A stretch of DNA of 64,000 nt from Parastagonospora avenae f. sp. tritici 18332-5 (lineage: Eukaryota; Ascomycota; Dothideomycetes; Pleosporales; Phaeosphaeriaceae): NCBI GenBank assembly GCA_022559985.1, contig JAFJTR010000003.1, positions 682,001-746,000 of the forward strand, in the 5' to 3' direction. The notes under the pieces are model-generated. The model made no database searches and was not told where the DNA came from. It worked only from the letters and a program-made list of their open reading frames with translations. The position numbers and the translations under genes are program-made. Below, one piece after another: positions 21,977 to 32,550 of the stretch (positions within the stretch are counted from its first letter, which is position 1; each line of letters begins with the position of its first letter).

Positions 21977-24150
21977 TCACCACTCCATCGCCCACTCCAA
22001 AAACATCCTATCGAACGCATGCACACTCCACTCCCCAGTCCGGGTATCCTTTGTGACATTCGTCCCCCTCACCTCACCCTGCCCTTCCTTGATCGCTCCA
22101 GCCTCAACAATACCGCCGCCAATCGGTCTCGTAACGCGGTTCGCACTAGCAGCTACGGTGAAGTTTGCTAATGATACCTCAAACCCATTGCGCGTCTCTA
22201 CAGTCGGACAGCCCCAGTACTGTGCTTCGACCTTGTCTTTGGAAATGTGCAGCGTAGTGTACCCACGATAGTATCCTTCCTGCCACAGTAACTCCGCGTT
22301 TTCACGAACAAGATTTTGGCTGATCTCCTCTGTGGCAGCGATTGATCCGTCGAGACCATCACTCGTTGTACCTGTGACAGCAAACTCGACCCCAATAGCA
22401 CCGGCTCCTGTGATGGGGTCATATTCGACTTCATCAAGCCAGACTAGATCAGAGACCCAGTTCTGATGACTGTCTCCAGCCAGCATTATCGTGTTGTCGA
22501 TTTCATTTTCGTATAGATGCTGCAGCGTTCGATTGCGACTGGCAACATAGCCATCCCATGCGTCCACGTCGACGGGAATCTTGCGATCAGGATCTTCGCC
22601 CATTCTGTCGATGCGGGAAAAGATCATTTGGTTGCCGATGACGCGCCATGCAGTGCCGCGCTCTTTGGACTCGGAGAGTTGGCGGAAGAACCAATTTTCT
22701 TGGCGGGAACCCATGATTGAGCGACCGGCGTCGTTTGAAATCTCGTAAACATACTCGTCGTTCCTAGTCTTGATTAGACTATCGCTCCAGAAGCATTTGG
22801 GAGTCTTACCATCCAACGCGGGTGATGCTTCGATCATAAGAGCGCGTGTCGAGCATGACAAGGTCAAGCAACTTGCCCAACTTGAAGCTTCGCCAAATGC
22901 GCAGGTTGTCGTCCATGTCGACTTGCCGTAGAGGCATCCACTCAAAGTACGCGCGAACAGCGTTCATCTTGCGTTGATCGAAGGAAATGCCACCAAATTC
23001 GTTAAAGGACTCCTCCGTGTTGTTCATCGTCTAAGTAACGATGACCAAAGTTAGCCCGTGACTCATTAAAACGCTGTGAGATTTTGGCTTACACTCGAAC
23101 CATCTCGCCAGTTGTTATTGGCAATTTCGTGGTCATCCTACCCGTCTCGTTAGTAAAGCGTGACTTTGACGAAGCATTGCGCTCTTTCGCATACCCAAAC
23201 CGTAATGAACGGATAAACCTGATGAGCCAGTCGCAAATCCTCATCACTCCTGTACTGCGCAAATCTCGTCCTGTAATCATACAAGGTCACAATCTCCTTG
23301 GCCGGTACCATGGCCCGCTCATCTTCACCAGGAACACCGACCTCATCCTCATAGATGTAGTCACCCAGATGGACCACGTAATCGACGCTATCTTTGCGAG
23401 CAGCATTGCCATATGCGTTGAAATAGCCCAGTGGATAATTTGCGCATGAAAAGACTGCGAGACTGACAGAAGAAACGTCGTCGTTTTCAGCAGGCGCGGT
23501 CTTAGTCCTTCCGATCTGGCTAGTAGTGTTGGTATCGCAGACTATGAACTGGTAGTAGTATGTTGTAAAAGGGCTGAGGCCATCTGCTTCAACCTAGAAA
23601 CATTAGCCAAGTGGCCTTATCTTGATCCTGGTGTTGGAGTGCACGTACCTTGACCGTGTAGTCGATATCAGATGTCGTGTAAGCTCGGCCACTTGAGACT
23701 ACTGGACCTGTCATGTCCTGACTAGATGACACCTCCCAGTCCAAGCAGATCGGAGACTTTGATGCTTTGATGTATTTCTCCGTCTCGTGACTGAAGTACG
23801 GCACTAGCCCCTCGACTGTCACGTTCGATCTGTCGTTCTCAAGAACAGGCGAAGCCCGCGTCCAGAGGATGACGGAATTCGCATTTGGGTCACCCTGTAT
23901 GCCATCAGTAATATTCGGTAGACAGACTCCGAATGAATTGTTTTACTGATGCGACGCCATGGGTAAATGTCACGTTCGAGGAGTGATAGTATGTGCCATC
24001 CCGCTTTTGTAGCATCCTTCTGTTGACCTTGTTTGTGTTGATACCAAGTGGAGCATGTCCGAAAGATGGACTGCGATAGTTGATGTTCCCATCCCAGCTT
24101 GCTGCAGCGAGTGCTGTCCAGCCCACGAAGAAAAGACCATTGATGAGCAT
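21977..24150 (-). CDS. Secreted PhoD-type alkaline phosphatase
   Basis: Six exons: 24150-23947, 23894-23649, 23593-23195, 23137-23093 (45 nt), 23030-22810 and 22763-21977, with introns of 46-62 nt, all restoring the frame, giving 633 aa. A signal peptide (MLINGLFFVGWTALAAAS) leads. The N-terminal PhoD domain shows SGDPNANSVILWTRASP. The metallophosphatase core has VFSCANYPLGYFNAYGNAA, HLGDYIYEDE, FITVWDDHEIANNNW spanning the tiny exon, LDTRSYDRSI, NDAGRSIMGSRQENWF, and AGDSHQNWVSDL. Asp, His and Asn residues of the two-metal (Fe/Ca) site are in place. Such enzymes release phosphate from mono- and diesters outside the cell. The promoter holds a CACGTG site, the type used by Pho4/NUC-1 bHLH regulators. 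The neighbour downstream is the broken aspartic protease. Confidence 0.93.
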
Positions 24151-24762
24151 ACTGGCTGACTGAACACTCTCCCAGTAAAAATAAGAGGGAACGAGTACGA
24201 TCGAACGCCCATCACGCCTTGCTGCCTTACAGCGAAATTATATCATCCAGCATTTTTACCAACGGACTAGCCCCACAGCTCTTACTATGGTCATTATCAG
24301 GAAGCATGTGCTCAATATGTCGTTCATGATTGGTGTGCTGGCGACGATGAACATGCCGAGCCAGGAAGGAAGGAGAGTGACAAGAACTTGTACGAATTAG
24401 CTCGTCCACTGGCTTGGCTGACTTGGCGGAACAGGAAATTTCAGTGTAAAACGGCAGAGGGAAAAATATGCCTGTCGCTCTACGGTTCGCAGTTCCGACG
24501 TTCGTGCAGAAGAATCAATCCTTACACCACGTGCTTTCGATCTTGCCAAAGTTTGAATGAACTATCTTCACGGGATGGAATTGTTTCTGCGCCAAGATAG
24601 CTCGGTAAAGGGTCGCATGACCTTCCTACAGGATACCAGGCGAGAGAGAACATGAGTGGAAGACGGAGATTTTGCGACTGCCGGCTTGTATCTTCCCACC
24701 ATCAGCGAAGGGAGAGGAGCCAAATTATCGTGAACATCATAGCTAGGCCAGGCCGAATTGCT
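24151..24762. other. Promoter region of the PhoD gene
   Basis: 612 bp between the PhoD ATG and the stop of the next minus-strand gene. It holds the CACGTG element listed separately; no open frame of note was seen. Confidence 0.5.
24528..24533. promoter_or_regulatory. CACGTG E-box upstream of PhoD
   Basis: A perfect palindrome, 378 bp upstream of the PhoD start codon, followed by C (CACGTGC). The core matches binding sites of the Pho4/NUC-1/PalcA class of phosphate regulators, but other bHLH proteins use the same core. Confidence 0.35.
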
Positions 24763-25959
24763 TTATTCTGCCTTGTCAAGGTCCATGGCCACCAGCCATG
24801 GACTGTTCCATGGCTTATACCTTAGAGTCATTATACTCGCGTTGACCATCAGCGTCTCCTTGCCATACTCCATCGGCGTATTACCGTCCTTGCTGATGTC
24901 AACTTCGATTGGCCGCATTGCTGCGACGTCTTCCACATTGGCCTGGATAACCTCACTCTTCTCCACGTGCTCTTCATTCTTCACATCCAGCTCTTCACCC
25001 TCCCTCCACTTTACTCTTTGAGCGCCCCAGCCCTCGTGTATATGGCCAAAGCAATGCAGCCGCGGCTTGCATCGTCTTGCAGCTCGGAGTAAATGCTCAC
25101 AACCGACATTCTCACCCTTGTATATCACGTCCATGATGTTCAAGGGCGGGCCGTGAGTCATCATAACGTCGATAGCTGGGAAGTCCGGAATCGGATTGTC
25201 GGCAATGGGTACAGCATTCGGCGTGCACTGGTGAGAAGGGTTGTATCGGTCTTCGTTCCGGAAGTATGGAAAGGCCCAGTCGCAGAACTCTGGTTGCTAT
25301 AAAGGTTTTGCAAAGTCAGTAGTTGTGACTTTCTCGTCTCCTAGTGACTTACGTATGGCGAGGCGTATACCTGCACATGTTAGCCATTGCCAAGACGAAC
25401 CGCAACTCCCACCTACTCGTAGTTTGGCGCCATTCTTGAGCGTAAAACTGTGCGTACCCTCTTCAAGGTAGGTTACTCCAGCAGATTTCGCGCGTTCTCC
25501 CAACCACATTTCTCGTGCTTTGGTGGGAACATCCTCACTATAGCCGCTAGACCCGTGCATGAAGCGTCCTTTTCGGCGATAGTAGACCTTGTCCAAGGAA
25601 ATATCGTGATTGCCAGCGATAACCAATTTCAGATCCGCATCGATGCTTTCCAGCATATCCAGAGTCTTATCGTACTCGCTCAAATGTCCGATCATGGTCA
25701 GATCACCGCAATGCAAAAGGACGTCTGCCTTCGGCAAGGGTGCGCCGGCGACAACATTGGTCTTTCCCGTGACCTGTCCAGGCACGGCCGAATGCGTGTC
25801 TGAAATGATCAGAAATCGCGTCTTGATGGGATCGCCTTCTGTTATTACCGTGGTTGTAGACATTGGTTGGCTGAACTGTCTGGAGCTTTGGAGCCACGAG
25901 TTTACCGGTAGGCGAGAGCGGGGTCTGAAGAGGTACTGGCAACGCAGCCACGTCGACAT
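24763..25959 (-). CDS. Calcineurin-like metallophosphoesterase (MPPED-like)
   Basis: Three exons, 25959-25417, 25370-25353 and 25296-24763, give 364 aa. The middle exon is only 18 nt and encodes VYASPY; with it the product reads KLR-VYASPY-QPEFCDWAF, the family's conserved block, so it is needed. Metal-binding motifs occur in order: ISDTHS near 53, HCGDLT near 83, IAGNHD near 115, MTHGPP, and CFGHIHEGWG. The family hydrolyses phosphodiesters or is of unknown substrate. The first 32 residues (MSTWLRCQYLFRPRSRL...) are basic, hydroxylated and without acid residues, like a mitochondrial presequence, and a second ATG at codon 33 would give a cytosolic form. A long acidic segment (EELDVKNEEHVEKSE) sits near the C-terminus. 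Confidence 0.9.
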
Positions 25960-27298
25960 TATCTGCTTCTGCCTGATACGGTTTCCAATTCCACCATCAA
26001 TCAGCTCAGATAGCCGTCCATGATTTATGATTTTGGCTGCTGGCTAACGAAGCAGCGCGCGACGCGTTCGATTCTCCCGGAGATCCCGATGTTTTCAACT
26101 ACTCGCCATAAGTAGTCCATAGGATATTGGCGGGCAGAGGTGCAGCAGAATTCAAAAGGATTGGCAGTGTATGCGACAATAAAAGCTGCATGCATCAAGG
26201 GACAGAAGTGTTGGCGTTGAGAGATGTCGATGCCACAAGCTGACACGCCTATCCGTATTGGGAGAGTCAGACCATTCTCAGGCCACTTTCCACGGCTCTT
26301 CCTGCCGACCTCGAGAACACACTGCAGAGATTGAATTTTCATCAAGAACCTCTTGTCGTGTCCGAGGCCTTCTCTCAACCTCGTGCGAACCAGCGGGAGT
26401 GTCCGCTACAGGGTCGTCTGCTGCCACGAAGAGCTTGGCATAATCGTATCATCGTCGGTGGCCTGAGGGGATGAATTCTCTCCCGCTCTACTCTCATACG
26501 GCCAGCGAGAATTATCGCTACTGCCCTGCGCTGGTCAAGAATAGTCGGTCATAGCTCGGATTAGACTTGTGACCTCCATCAATGAACACGGCGACAAGCC
26601 ACCATGTCGAAGAACAGTCGGTCTGAGGTTGCTATGAACACACGGCGATGATAGCTCAGTGATGGACTCACGCCTTTACACCGAGAACACAGTGCATCCT
26701 TAGGTCCGATGCCGTTGTGTGGATGTTCGGCGCATCGGCAGCTCGAGCTCGCCCTGTACGCCCTTGTAGAGACACAAGCACGCAGTTCGTGATCCTTGCA
26801 ATGCGGGACAACTGCCCCTCTACCGGACCTTTCCGATGGGCTGTTAATCGTTCGACATGCACAGGTCTTAAGCTTCTAATCGCTGACTCTATTCTCCCGG
26901 GTCTCCTAGACACGGAAATCACGGAAGGAAGCGGCTGCGACTTCGATTTAAGACTGGCACGGGATCATCACTGGCATTGCAGTTTCAACTTTGCATCGCA
27001 GGGCTACTGCAAGAAGCTTCCCGAACAAACACAAGCGAGTCCCACCAAGGCATACAGAGTGGAGTTCCCGACATTCCGCCGCTTTACCACGCCTAACATT
27101 ACCAACTCGGGTCTCGTCCCGACTAGAATCGTCGATATACCAAGGAGCTCGTGTATGCTACTGTGCCACATGAGCGCTAGGAGTCCCTCGGCCCTGATAT
27201 AACTCCACTGAGCCTGCCTTTCCTGAACGGAGGCTCGATACACACACTGTCAGCACCGCACCATCACCTATAAAACAGACCCAAGCCATTGGCCCACG
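25960..27298. other. Divergent intergenic region, 1.3 kb
   Basis: Between the metallophosphoesterase (minus) and bHLH (plus) start codons. TATAAAA at 27269-27275 and an inverted CCAAT (CCATTGG, around 27286) lie immediately before the bHLH ATG. Frames at 26025-26378 minus and 26717-27202 plus show no domain and are probably leader or chance. Confidence 0.45.
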
Positions 27299-28243
27299 AT
27301 GCCTCTGTCAAATTACTCCCAGGTGTTCAACAACGCAGAATACTCACCAACGCAAGATCTATTCGGATACCAGGAGCCTTTCGAGAGGACATATCTTACC
27401 GACGCTTACACCATGTCTCCCAACGACTCCTTATCAACCTTCTTCGACACGGAATCGTTCTTCGATCAAGCAGCCACAGCGTCGGAAAGGAAGGTCCCAA
27501 ATTCTGCCTCACGCCCGCAGTCGTTCGATCCAATACTACCGCTACCGCTGACCAGCAGCTCGGGTGTCAGTAATCAGTATGATGGGACACTGTTTCCCGA
27601 GACAACATCCGCACAAGTGGAGGGCTTCGCGCCGTGGTCCTCTTTCGATCCCGCCGCCGTCAATCTAGCCTCGATCAATCCTGCTGGATCGGCGTCATTC
27701 TCACCAACTGTTCGATCCTCTTCAAGAACTCCATCGCTCTGTGGTGATGGCCAACAGCCAGGCTCGCCGTCCTTGTCACCACGCCTCATAAAACGCGAGT
27801 CTCCTTTCTCTCCTGCCACGCAGGAAGAGCAGACAACACCAAAGCGACCACTCAGAAAGAGAGGCCGCCCTCGACTCGATCAGCTTGACACTGAGTTCGA
27901 AACAGCTGGACCTTCTTCAGCAAAATGCCCACGATCCGGTCGATTGCCACACAACCAGGTGGAACGGAAATATCGAGAGGGTCTCAACTCTGAGCTCGAA
28001 AGGCTACGGAAGGCCGTGCCAACACTGTCACACAGCGAAGAGGCTCTTACAATTGGCCAGCCAAAACCAAGCAAGGGTATGATCCTCTCAAACGCAATCG
28101 ATTATATTAAGACGATCGAGCGGGAGCGTGACGCACTGCGAGAAGAGGTGGAGCAGCTCAAGCAGAGCCGACGGCAGTCCCAATCCATGAACTGGGTAGG
28201 AGGTGGAAGCTCTCTCGACGACTTCCTGGCGGAATTCAAGTGA
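27299..28243 (+). CDS. bHLH transcription factor with SREBP-type basic region
   Basis: 314 aa in one exon. The bHLH lies at about 218-290: the basic region is HNQVERKYREGLN, with Tyr where most bHLH proteins have Arg, the change that lets SREBP-type factors bind sterol-response elements as well as E-boxes. Helix 1 is SELERLRKAVP, the loop TLSHSEEALTIGQPKPSKG, helix 2 MILSNAIDYIKTIE, continuing into a leucine-zipper-like RERDALREEVEQLKQ. There is no transmembrane segment, so it is not a membrane-bound SREBP; it resembles short nuclear factors such as Aspergillus SrbB. The N-terminus is Ser/Pro-rich, with KRPLRKRGRPRLD, an AT-hook-like and nuclear-import-like basic stretch. TATAAAA ends only 23 bp before the ATG, so initiation at a later ATG (codon 39, MSPNDSL) is possible. 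Confidence 0.9.
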   Translation: MPLSNYSQVFNNAEYSPTQDLFGYQEPFERTYLTDAYTMSPNDSLSTFFDTESFFDQAATASERKVPNSASRPQSFDPILPLPLTSSSGVSNQYDGTLFPETTSAQVEGFAPWSSFDPAAVNLASINPAGSASFSPTVRSSSRTPSLCGDGQQPGSPSLSPRLIKRESPFSPATQEEQTTPKRPLRKRGRPRLDQLDTEFETAGPSSAKCPRSGRLPHNQVERKYREGLNSELERLRKAVPTLSHSEEALTIGQPKPSKGMILSNAIDYIKTIERERDALREEVEQLKQSRRQSQSMNWVGGGSSLDDFLAEFK

Positions 28244-29230
28244 AGCATTCGCATTTGATCTGCACATTCGTTGTCATCAAGTGCTGATGTCGGCAGGATG
28301 GGCGTCGCGGGTGGGCACATGCAACCTTCGAAATTTCTTTGTAACGACATTATGATACCTAGCCACCTATTTTTGGGCGACGCTAATAGTAATCGAATCT
28401 ACTTACGATTCTACACGAATGGTGTGCCGCAACAACTCTGTGCATTACGACTGCTCGTGACGAATCTCGATCCTTCAACAGCACTAGTACATGCTGCAGA
28501 TGCAATTCTAGCAGTTTTGTCACGAGAAGAAGCAATTGAAACGAAAGAAGAGTCTAGCGGCGAGCGCATGACGACGTATTGCACCTGCAACGCCTACTCT
28601 GGGCCCCAAGCGGTGAGTGCAAAGACATCCATGCTCTCGTTATGGGGGGGCTTCCTGCGTCTCAACCAGCAGCTAGGGCCATCCTATCCCACTCACATCC
28701 ATGACCAACATCTTCCGCATGCGAAAATGGAGTAGCTCTGCATGCGAGTGTGCGTGTCTGCAAACATGATTTTGATATGTTAAAGGCGTCTACCACTATG
28801 AGCCAATTCGTGGTGAGCATTCCTAGCGGCGGCAGCAACTCAGCCACGAACGCGCAACATTCTTGGCTTCTCCGCCTCCACTTCCACTCCCCTCGTCTGT
28901 GCGTGCCGTTGTGCAGCAGAACAGGCCTTTCGGCGCGGATCTTCATTAACCTCATACCTGCCATCTTTTGGGGGGCATCACGGCTCATGCGTTTCCTGCA
29001 TCCTCTTTACTCGTTACTTTGGTGGTCTTGTAGAAGACCGTTTGTTGGATCTTAACCACGAAAGTAGCTTGTCACCCCCTGACATCCGCACTTCTAAGGT
29101 TCACATCGTGAAACGCGCGACACCGCCGGTCGGAACATAGCCTCGCGAAGTCCGCCCCAAAGGCAATCGAAGGCGCTCATAATAGCAAACGCGCGCCCTC
29201 TTGAGTGTTCACACACTATACTTCGCAACC
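28244..29230. other. Intergenic, about 1 kb
   Basis: Holds the bHLH 3' UTR and the promoter of the fibroin-3-like gene. A 154-codon frame beginning at 28271 directly after the bHLH stop has no family features and was not accepted. Confidence 0.45.
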
Positions 29231-30563
29231 ATGCCCTTTCTTTATGCGCGTCAAAATCCGCTGGATGATGCGCGAAACACACTTTCGTCATGGGACAACT
29301 GTATGGCTAAGGCCTACTGCAAGTTCGTGAGACTGAGCCCACGTTACACACAAACTAACATGCAACAGGTGGCCAGTGATAATCGGCATCGTTGTCGGCG
29401 GGCTCATTGCGTTTTCGGTCATCTTCTGCATAGCACGATGCTTATGTTGCGCCGCTGAATGCACCATTTGTTGCTGCAAATGCTGTACATGCTGCTGCCC
29501 AAGCGGAAGCAGTGGTTCAGGACATAAGCGCATGAAGAGCGAGCCTACGTATCCTCCTTATGCGCCGAACCCTCACGCTGCGAATCCTTATAACACGAAC
29601 CCCTACGCCCAGGCGCATGCTGCCGCGCCACCTGCACCGTTGAACCAGCAGTATCGCTCGCATGCTGCCCCGTCATTCGCTCCAGCGCCCACCTATGCCC
29701 ATGTCCAAGAGAGGCCACAATTCGCGACATTTGACAGCCCCAGTAAGCCTGCCAATGAGGATGCGCTCCCTGCCATGCCGAGCTGGGGAGACGCCCGCGA
29801 CAGACACATCGAAGTCGAGGAACAGCCTGTGCCTGAAAAACGGGGTGACATGGAGATGGACAGGCTGAACCACAACGGCAGCGTGACAAACACATCCATG
29901 GCAGGCATGACCGCCATCCCTCGAAGGAGCCCAGTACCCACCAGGTCGCCCGTATCACCAGAAGACAGCTATGGCTACAACCAAGGCTTCGAGAATGAGC
30001 CACTCGTAGGCGCCGCGCCACACCGCAGCCCACACGCCAGCCCCGCGCCATACTCCAACGCAAGGCCATACGTCCAGCAAGACGACTACATGCGAGCATC
30101 ACCCGCACAGAACCTCTCGCCCGTCTACGGCACAGGAGAAGGCTACACCCGCAACCAATCCTACGACCGCCACTCCCCGGCCCCCCAACAACAACCCCAC
30201 GATCCCTACGACCACTACGACGCCCAGAGCGGCTATGCCTCCATCCCCCCATCCTACCACACCTCCCCGCCACCCCAAGCTCAAAGCTACAACAACGCGC
30301 CATACGACAACTTCGCGCCCGCACCAGCCCGCCAACGCACGCCATCGCCAGAATACTCGTACGCCGAACCCGCACGGACCCCTGAGCCGATTGCGCAGCC
30401 GGTCAGTGCGTACCCCGGCCAGCGGTCGTACACGCCGCAGGCACAGGCGCAGAACGCGTACCCGGGCCAGCCGACATATCAGGCGTTTAATCCGGGGCAG
30501 ACGGGGCCGCAGGTGACGGGCGTGGCGCGGAAGGCGGTGGATGGGACGTATCGGGAGATTTAG
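29231..30563 (+). CDS. Fibroin-3-related membrane protein
   Basis: Two exons, 29231-29322 and 29369-30563 (46-nt intron, GTTCGT / CAACAG), make 428 aa. The start ATG 29231 follows TTCGCAACC. The N-terminal block, spliced across the junction, reads ARNTLSSWDNCMAKAYC then KWPVIIGIVVGGLIAFSVIF, a single transmembrane helix, followed by a very Cys-rich juxtamembrane stretch (CIARCLCCAAECTICCCKCC) that is probably palmitoylated. The long tail is Pro/Tyr/Gln-rich low complexity. This is the order of the ascomycete 'fibroin-3 related' family, of unknown role, presumably at the plasma membrane or cell surface. The tail's skewed composition creates long false frames on the other strand. Confidence 0.85.
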
Positions 30564-30941
30564 GTCTCGAGGGGAGGCAAGTTCATACTGGAGATGTGAA
30601 GTCGTGCGGAATTTATACCCTGGCATAGCGATGGCGTTTGGATACGGCCGCGGAAGTTTGAGTTTATTATTTCGAAATTTGACAGTGTCTTTTTTGGATT
30701 TATGGACTTGATACGGCCTTTTGATACTAATCATTGATATGCTGGTATTTTCTAGTTAATTGTTCGCCTGAGGGTATGGTATCAGTGTGTGTGAGTATAC
30801 ACAGTTGTTTCCTTGCTAGACATGGATTTTAGCTCCACACATCTCAAAAGCCTCCATCCAATTTGATCACGATTGCATGTTATTATCGAACTCTACTTAT
30901 CCGACCATTCAAATGCTTTGTGTTCCCCACCATCCTCCCTC
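30564..30941. other. Convergent 3' ends, no gene seen
   Basis: AT-rich 3' UTR space between the fibroin-3-like gene and the coiled-coil gene. Nothing further was recognised. Confidence 0.5.
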
Positions 30942-32152
30942 TCAATATTCAATACTCATCCTTCCCATCTCCCTCTTCACCCCCTTCCCTTTCCCCTTCC
31001 ACCCAACTAACGCCCTCCTCAAATCCCTCCCCTCCCCCTCCCCCTCCCTCACCCTTTCCCTCGCCCCCTCATCACCCTCAACCCACATACCTCGCACCCT
31101 CCTCGCACCCTCCTCTTCAAACGCCAACTCCTTACCCGTAAGCTTGTCTTCTAGGGCTTTGGCTTTGAGAGAGTCTGGGTGAGGTACAGGAGATTGATAC
31201 CGCAGCTTACCCTCCAACTCCTGGATCTTCGTATCTCGGATCCCGAGTTTGTCCTCGAAGCGGCCCCGATCTCTGTCGTTCTCGGCGTACAAGTACATGA
31301 TTTTGTCAGTGAGTTTGGCGCGCGCGCTTTTCTCCACTTCTACAAACTCCCTGTGCTGCTGTTTGAGTGTGGAAATCAATTTCCCACGCGCCGACGCGCA
31401 CGGTTGTGCTTTCTCGAGCTGCGTGGTGAGAACAGCAACTTGACGCGACTCACCGCGCTGTGGATCTGCTTGTTAGCTTCGCGCTCGATGTGGAGTTCGG
31501 CGGCGGTGTGGGCGGGCTTGGAGCGCAGTGACTGACACGTCGATTCACTGAGACGGAGCTGCTGCAAGTACTTGTGAGCGGAGTGTTCTGCGTGTCGAAG
31601 CAGCGCGGACAAGTCATTGGCTTCATCTGCGTACTCCTTTACGCGGTTCTTCATGCTGGATTTTTGTACCGCTAGGTCATCCTTCAGCTTCTTGTTGTCG
31701 ACTTCCAGCGTCTCGATGCGCCCGAGGAAATCCAATTCCTGCCCCCCATCGACGGGCGCACAGCCCATTGCCTGCAAGCGTAGACAGCTGGCTTTTTGGT
31801 CCTCAAGATCCGTTCTCAAGCGCGAGATACTCGCCTTGAGCCGCTTTATCTCCGTATCCTTTGCGAAGAGGTCGTCTGTACCTTGGTGTAAGATGGACTG
31901 GTTGAGCTGGGATTGCGTGGTGAATTCGGCGCAGCGGATTTGGATGCAGGTGTTTGAGGCGCGGAGGGTGGACAGCTCTTTGGTCTTGTTTGATGGGACT
32001 AGGGGCGGTGTTTAGGGCAGGATGTCTGGTACGGCGTCAGAAGATGGGGATGAGGATGCTGGAGGGGATGAGGAATCGTTGCGGACGCGCTTCATGAACT
32101 GGCCGAGCCAGCCGGGGCGTGGTGAGGAGGCGTTTGAAGGTGAGTTACTCAT
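30942..32152 (-). CDS. Coiled-coil protein, gene with in-frame TAA or weak intron
   Basis: Start ATG 32152 (MSNSPSNASSPRPGWLGQF). The frame meets a TAA at codon 47 (32014-32012) but continues at once in the same frame with strong coiled-coil sequence (DTEIKRLKASISRLRTDLED). A 48-nt intron at 32032-31985 (donor GTACCA, CTAAA-like branch, acceptor CAAG) would remove the TAA in frame; its donor is poor. A second intron begins with GTGAGT at 31453 and ends either at 31419 (only 35 nt, CGCAG) or 60 nt later (AAACAG); both keep the frame. With the first choices the product is 375 aa (exons 32152-32033, 31984-31454, 31418-30942). Heptads run through most of it; the tail is Glu/Gly/Arg/Lys-rich. No named family. 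If the first intron is not used the gene is broken. Confidence 0.55.
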
Positions 32153-32550
32153 GTCTGCTTCAAATGCCCAATTGTATCAAGGAATGTGCGCGTAATGTGT
32201 ACGAGAGGTTCTTTGCGTTTTCTGAAGGACTTGGTAGGAGGGTGGGCATATTCGCTGCATATAGTTGTGAGATTGAAGGGTTTGCTAGTATTGTTTGGGG
32301 ACGGTGTAGATTTTTTGTAGACAAGGTAAGTAACAGTGTGAGTAATATGTCTATATTTACAAGGATGGTAATGCATACGATGGCATTGCATAAAGAGTAG
32401 GATCACGGTATCACCTGTCAGACACTTACAATAATGAAACGCATGGTTACTGTTTGTCCAAATATTTCAATTCTACTGATTATCAATACCGATAGAGTCA
32501 AGACTTATCAAGCAACCGAAACGATCTGAAAGTTGCGCCACGCTCTGCGC
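32153..32550. other. Short intergenic space
   Basis: Between two minus-strand coiled-coil genes; AT-rich, holds the promoter of the first and the 3' UTR of the second. No gene seen. Confidence 0.5.

Noticed and set aside
26025..26378. 117-codon minus-strand frame next to the metallophosphoesterase
   Set aside because: No conserved motif or convincing start; probably promoter DNA.
26717..27202. 161-codon frame upstream of the bHLH gene
   Set aside because: Lies in the promoter/leader, ends before the TATA element, no recognisable domain.
29545..30375. 276-codon minus-strand frame over the fibroin-3-like tail
   Set aside because: Arg/Gly/Cys-rich shadow of the Pro/Tyr-rich coding strand, which has a clear family match.
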